A stretch of DNA of 8,525 nt from the NCBI GenBank assembly GCA_030613225.1, contig JAUWMJ010000104.1, forward strand, positions 1 to 8,525, given 5' to 3'. The notes below the pieces were generated by a model. The model was not told the DNA's origin, did not search any database, and saw only the letters and a list, made by a program, of their open reading frames with translations. The translations under genes and the position numbers were made by a program. Positions 5,963 to 8,525 of this stretch are shown here, one piece after another; position 1 is the first letter of the stretch, and the number at the start of each line of letters is the position of its first letter. This DNA comes from Desulfobacterales bacterium (GTDB lineage: Bacteria; Desulfobacterota; Desulfobacteria; Desulfobacterales; JAUWMJ01).

Positions 5963-5983
5963 GCTTTTTTATTGGACAAAAGC
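5963..5983 (-). terminator. Weak terminator-like hairpin after rlmD
   Basis: Read on the minus strand, GCTTTT pairs with AAAAGC and is followed by GTATTTTAAC, seven bases after the rlmD stop. The stem is AT-rich and short, so read-through into the DUF3786 gene is likely. Confidence 0.25.
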
Positions 5984-5989
5984 AATGCG

Positions 5990-7390
5990 TTAATAGCTGG
6001 TAGCTGACTTACGTTTTAGTTTAGCTACAGATTCTATATGATATGTATGGGGAAACATGTCAACAGGTTGAACCTCAATAACACGGTATATATCTTTCAT
6101 CATGAAAATATCCCTTGCCAAGGTCGCAGGATTGCATGAAACATAAACAATTCTGTCTGGTGCCATATCAATAACCTGTTTGACAACATCTTTGTGCATC
6201 CCCGACCTGGGCGGATCTATAATCATAACATCAGGTCGCTTTGTAATCTGCTCAAGACAATTTATGATATTGCCACAGATAAAATGGCAATTTGAAATAT
6301 TATTATTTACGCAGTTGTTTTCAGCATCCTTTACAGCACTTTCGATGATTTCGATTCCGATTACCTCTTTTGCAGAATCTGAAATGCAAATCGGAATAGT
6401 ACCTGTGCCGCTGTATAGATCTACTACGGTTTCTTTGCCGGTAAGTTCTGCAAACATTTTTACAGTTTCATATAAACGCTTTGCTCCGAATGTGTTAGTC
6501 TGGAAAAAAGAGTTTGCTGATATCTCAAACTCATATGGGCCTATTTTATCCTTTATATGGGATGAACCTGCAAGATATATCTCATACTCTCCGATGGCAA
6601 CACCTGCTGGTTTTGATGTTATATTGTTTATTACAGATGCTATTTTCGGATATTTTTTAATCAAAAGATCAGCAAGGGGCTGTACTTCTTCCCTGTTTTC
6701 GTCGGCTGTTATGATATTGACCATCCATTGATCATAAAAAGCCGAATGCCTTAACATAAGAAAACGCCAGAATCCTACATGGCTGCGAAGTCCGTAAACA
6801 GGGAGGTCGGAATTTTTTATGAAGTTTCTGACATCATCAAGAATTAAGTTGCCAAGGTCAGGCTGAAGGAGGCATTCCTTGATATCTAAAACCTTATAAA
6901 AAGTTCCGGGCACATGAAGTCCGATGGCAAAACCTGCTTCCACGTCCAGTCCCATTTCATCCGGTAGAAGCCATCTTCTGTCACTTAAGGAAAACTCCAT
7001 TTTATTTCTGTAACCGAAAATCAGTTCTGAAGGGATTGTCGGGTGAACAACTGCGTTTTCGACAAAGCCGATATGCTTGAGGGAATCAGCTACATGCTGC
7101 TGTTTGTAGGAAATTTGTTTATCATATTTTAAGAATTGCCACTTGCAGCCTCCGCAAAAGCCGCTGAACTCACAGGGAGGATTTATCCTGTATGGTGAGG
7201 GTTCAAGAAGTTTTAGAATGCGACCATTAGCGAAATTCTTCTTTTTCTTAATTATCCGAATTGATACAAGATCTAATGGTACTGCCTGGTCAATAAAAAC
7301 AGCAAAGCCATCAATGTGCGCAATGCCTTTGCCGCCAAAGGCCAGATCTGTGACCTTAAGATCGATAATTTGTCCTTTTTTAATTGTCAT
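5990..7390 (-). CDS. rlmD: 23S rRNA (uracil-C5)-methyltransferase, RlmD/RumA type
   Basis: RlmD-type enzymes methylate C5 of a uracil in 23S rRNA (U1939 in E. coli numbering) using S-adenosylmethionine. The 466-residue protein has an N-terminal TRAM RNA-binding domain (about 1-60), an iron-sulfur cluster site with Cys at 73, 79 and 82 (CEFSGFCGGC) and a fourth at 173 (KECLLQ), and a C-terminal Rossmann methyltransferase domain with the SAM loop VVDLYSGTGTIPI (322-334), IIDPPRSGMH (390-399) and the catalytic Cys in YVSCNPATLARD (C419), ending in FPHTYHIESVAKL. The Cys spacing x5-x2 matches RumA. Related TrmA/RlmC-type enzymes share the catalytic domain, so the exact uracil target is inferred. 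ATG at 7390 is preceded only by a weak A-rich AAGAAA. It could head a unit with the DUF3786 gene and feoA. Confidence 0.92.
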   Translation of the reverse strand: MTIKKGQIIDLKVTDLAFGGKGIAHIDGFAVFIDQAVPLDLVSIRIIKKKKNFANGRILKLLEPSPYRINPPCEFSGFCGGCKWQFLKYDKQISYKQQHVADSLKHIGFVENAVVHPTIPSELIFGYRNKMEFSLSDRRWLLPDEMGLDVEAGFAIGLHVPGTFYKVLDIKECLLQPDLGNLILDDVRNFIKNSDLPVYGLRSHVGFWRFLMLRHSAFYDQWMVNIITADENREEVQPLADLLIKKYPKIASVINNITSKPAGVAIGEYEIYLAGSSHIKDKIGPYEFEISANSFFQTNTFGAKRLYETVKMFAELTGKETVVDLYSGTGTIPICISDSAKEVIGIEIIESAVKDAENNCVNNNISNCHFICGNIINCLEQITKRPDVMIIDPPRSGMHKDVVKQVIDMAPDRIVYVSCNPATLARDIFMMKDIYRVIEVQPVDMFPHTYHIESVAKLKRKSATSY

Positions 7391-7407
7391 TTTCTTAAAT
7401 CTTGTTT

Positions 7408-7530
7408 ATCCTGTTATAAGGGTTCACGGTTCAGAGGTTCACGGTTGTGTTTTTCACGTAAACTGTGAACCTTTGAACCGTGAACCATTGAACCATTGAA
7501 CCTGTGAACGGATTCATCCTGTTATCCTGT
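7408..7530. repeat. ATCCTGTTAT direct repeats flanking the GTTCAC palindrome
   Basis: The 10-mer ATCCTGTTAT occurs at 7408-7417 and 7516-7525, one copy on each side of the palindrome, and ATCCTGT follows again at 7524-7530. The pair could be a target-site duplication from insertion of the palindrome, or simply another short tandem unit in the same repeat family. Confidence 0.5.
7421..7509. repeat. Palindrome of GGTTCACGGTTC / GAACCGTGAACC units
   Basis: The left arm (7421-7446) and right arm (7461-7486) are inverted copies 26 bp long with two mismatches, around a 14-base centre (GTG-TTTTT-CAC-GTA) that extends the pairing. The right side continues with unpaired units ATTGAACC, ATTGAACC and TGTGAAC to 7509. 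It fills the space between the divergent rlmD and hydrolase genes, so any promoters must lie within or beside it. Units of the same type appear at 910-935 and 1235-1254. Confidence 0.85.
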
Positions 7531-7560
7531 CAGAATGTTATTAAATACGACAAACTAAAG

Positions 7561-8271
7561 ATGAAATCAATCTGTAAAAAAATAAGTTTTTTGTCCGATA
7601 ATTTCCTGCTCAGGGGAATATTTCATATACCGGCTGTTGAGAAAGGTCCCGTTGTTATAGGTTCTCACGGTCTTTTGAGTAGCGGTAGTGCTCCCAAACA
7701 AATCGAACTGGCAAGAAGATGTAACGATTTTGGCATTGCATTTTTCAGGTTTGACCATCGAGGTTGCGGGAAAAGCGAAGGGATTTTTAATAAAGTTACT
7801 TCACTTGATGGCAGGCGCACCGATATTCTTAGTGCTATTGAAACAATTCGCGGCCAGGGCTACATTGGCAGAAGGATAGGACTCTTCGGGAGCAGCATGG
7901 GGGGAGCGGCATGTATATCAGCGGCAGGCACAACTGAAATAGATTCTATGGTTGTCAGTGCAGCACCGCTGAGAAGTCGCATGATAAAAAGACCGGCTGA
8001 AAAAAATAAAGCAGAATATGATGAAATAAAACTTTCCTTTGACATATCAGGAAAGCTTTCAGGAATTAATAATATACTCATTTTCCACGGAGATGCCGAC
8101 CAGGTGGTTCCATTTTCCAATGCACTTGAACTATACGAAAAAGCAGGGGATACTAAAAAGTTAATAATACAGGAAAACGGAGATCATTTGATGAGTAATA
8201 AGACACACCAGGAAGAGTTTATTCGTGAAGCAGGGTTGTGGTTTAAAAATGGGTTATTTGCTAAAGTCTAA
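7561..8271 (+). CDS. Alpha/beta hydrolase (serine hydrolase family)
   Basis: This 236-residue cytoplasmic-type protein has the alpha/beta-hydrolase fold landmarks. The HG oxyanion segment is IGSHGLLSSG (about 33-42), then FRFDHRGCGKSEG (62-74), the nucleophile elbow GLFGSSMGG (107-115, Ser112), the acid in HGDADQVVPF (Asp180 expected) and the catalytic His in NGDHLM (His209). This layout is typical of the Hydrolase_4/monoacylglycerol-lipase-like and bacterial esterase groups; the substrate cannot be told. No signal peptide is visible. The ATG at 7561 is preferred because a GTG at 7504 would add 19 residues translated mostly from the ATCCTGTT repeats. The ribosome binding site is poor (CTAAAG directly before the ATG). 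Its 3' end overlaps the convergent cinA-type gene by 18 bp. Confidence 0.88.
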   Translation: MKSICKKISFLSDNFLLRGIFHIPAVEKGPVVIGSHGLLSSGSAPKQIELARRCNDFGIAFFRFDHRGCGKSEGIFNKVTSLDGRRTDILSAIETIRGQGYIGRRIGLFGSSMGGAACISAAGTTEIDSMVVSAAPLRSRMIKRPAEKNKAEYDEIKLSFDISGKLSGINNILIFHGDADQVVPFSNALELYEKAGDTKKLIIQENGDHLMSNKTHQEEFIREAGLWFKNGLFAKV

Positions 8272-8525
8272 CAGGTCTTTCCGTAAAAGATCCAGAGCTG
8301 TTATTGCGAAGATTTTTTTATTCATCAGGCGGTTGAAAGACGAAAAAAGAAAGCGATGTGCCAGGACAGTGTCAGGTGTTGCAAGACCGATACAGATTGT
8401 TCCAACAGGTTTGTTTTCAGTTCCGCCATCCGGGCCTGCAATACCTGTTGTTGAAAGGCCGTAAGTTGCCACGGAAATACGCTGCGCACCTTTTGCCATC
8501 TCTTTTGCAGTCTCTTCATGTACCG
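8254..8525 (-). CDS. CinA C-terminal domain / NMN amidohydrolase, 5' end outside the window
   Basis: The visible 89 or so residues are the C-terminal part of a CinA/PncC domain, which deamidates nicotinamide mononucleotide to nicotinic acid mononucleotide in pyridine nucleotide salvage. Reading in from the edge: VHEETAKEMAKGAQR, the hallmark STTGIAGPDGGTENKPVGT, then ICIGLATP, and a C-terminal helix ending in ALDLLRKDLLDFSK. The frame is open to the window end, with no start in view (an internal ATG at 8499 lies in mid-domain). Whether it is a stand-alone PncC (about 160 residues) or the end of full CinA with its N-terminal MoaB-like domain cannot be decided here. The stop lies inside the 3' end of the hydrolase gene, so the two transcripts would be antisense over at least 18 bp. 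Confidence 0.88.
   Translation of the reverse strand, partial: VHEETAKEMAKGAQRISVATYGLSTTGIAGPDGGTENKPVGTICIGLATPDTVLAHRFLFSSFNRLMNKKIFAITALDLLRKDLLDFSK

Noticed and set aside
7504..7560. GTG start for the hydrolase giving 19 extra residues
   Set aside because: The added residues are encoded by ATCCTGTT repeat DNA and precede the natural start of the fold.

Overview
The window reads as an ordinary, low-GC bacterial chromosome segment. It holds nine protein-coding genes (one cut by the right edge) separated by intergenic spaces unusually rich in palindromic repeats. No rRNA, tRNA, CRISPR array, transposase or phage gene was seen. A larB gene, a DUF3786 gene, a small feoA and an RlmD-type rRNA methyltransferase, together with several families of short-unit inverted repeats, suggest an anaerobic Desulfobacterota-type bacterium (Desulfobacterales-like). 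That placement is inference from gene content and style, not a measured result.

Layout. Positions 13-789 (minus) encode a TrpF-fold protein that lacks the usual catalytic cysteine. A gene-free stretch of about 500 bp (790-1288) carries nested inverted repeats and candidate promoters. guaA (GMP synthase, 1289-2818, plus) follows, and six bases later comes a membrane-anchored coiled-coil protein (2825-3649). A GC-rich hairpin cluster (3655-3845) leads directly into larB (3865-4614). After larB comes a large palindrome built of 9-10 bp units (4691-4826) and a terminator-like hairpin. On the minus strand, rlmD (7390-5990), a DUF3786 gene (5920-5300) and feoA (5141-4917) follow one another in transcription order. 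A palindrome built of GTTCAC-type units sits between rlmD and a divergent alpha/beta hydrolase gene (7561-8271). The 3' end of that gene overlaps by 18 bp the 3' end of a convergent cinA/pncC-type gene that runs off the right edge.

Function. The genes are mostly housekeeping and do not form one pathway: purine synthesis (GuaA), rRNA modification (RlmD), NMN deamidation (CinA/PncC domain), nickel-pincer cofactor synthesis (LarB) and ferrous iron uptake (FeoA). guaA and the coiled-coil gene look like one transcription unit. rlmD, DUF3786 and feoA could be another, although feoA has its own plausible promoter.

The most unusual material is in the intergenic DNA. At least four repeat families are present. 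Two of them (1041-1161 and 4691-4826) have unrelated arm sequences but share a similar central core (GTGG(A)TGTCGC, then a T-run and AAAA). This suggests a modular family of palindromic elements. One arm family also reaches into the 3' end of the TrpF-like gene and supplies its last codons and stop.
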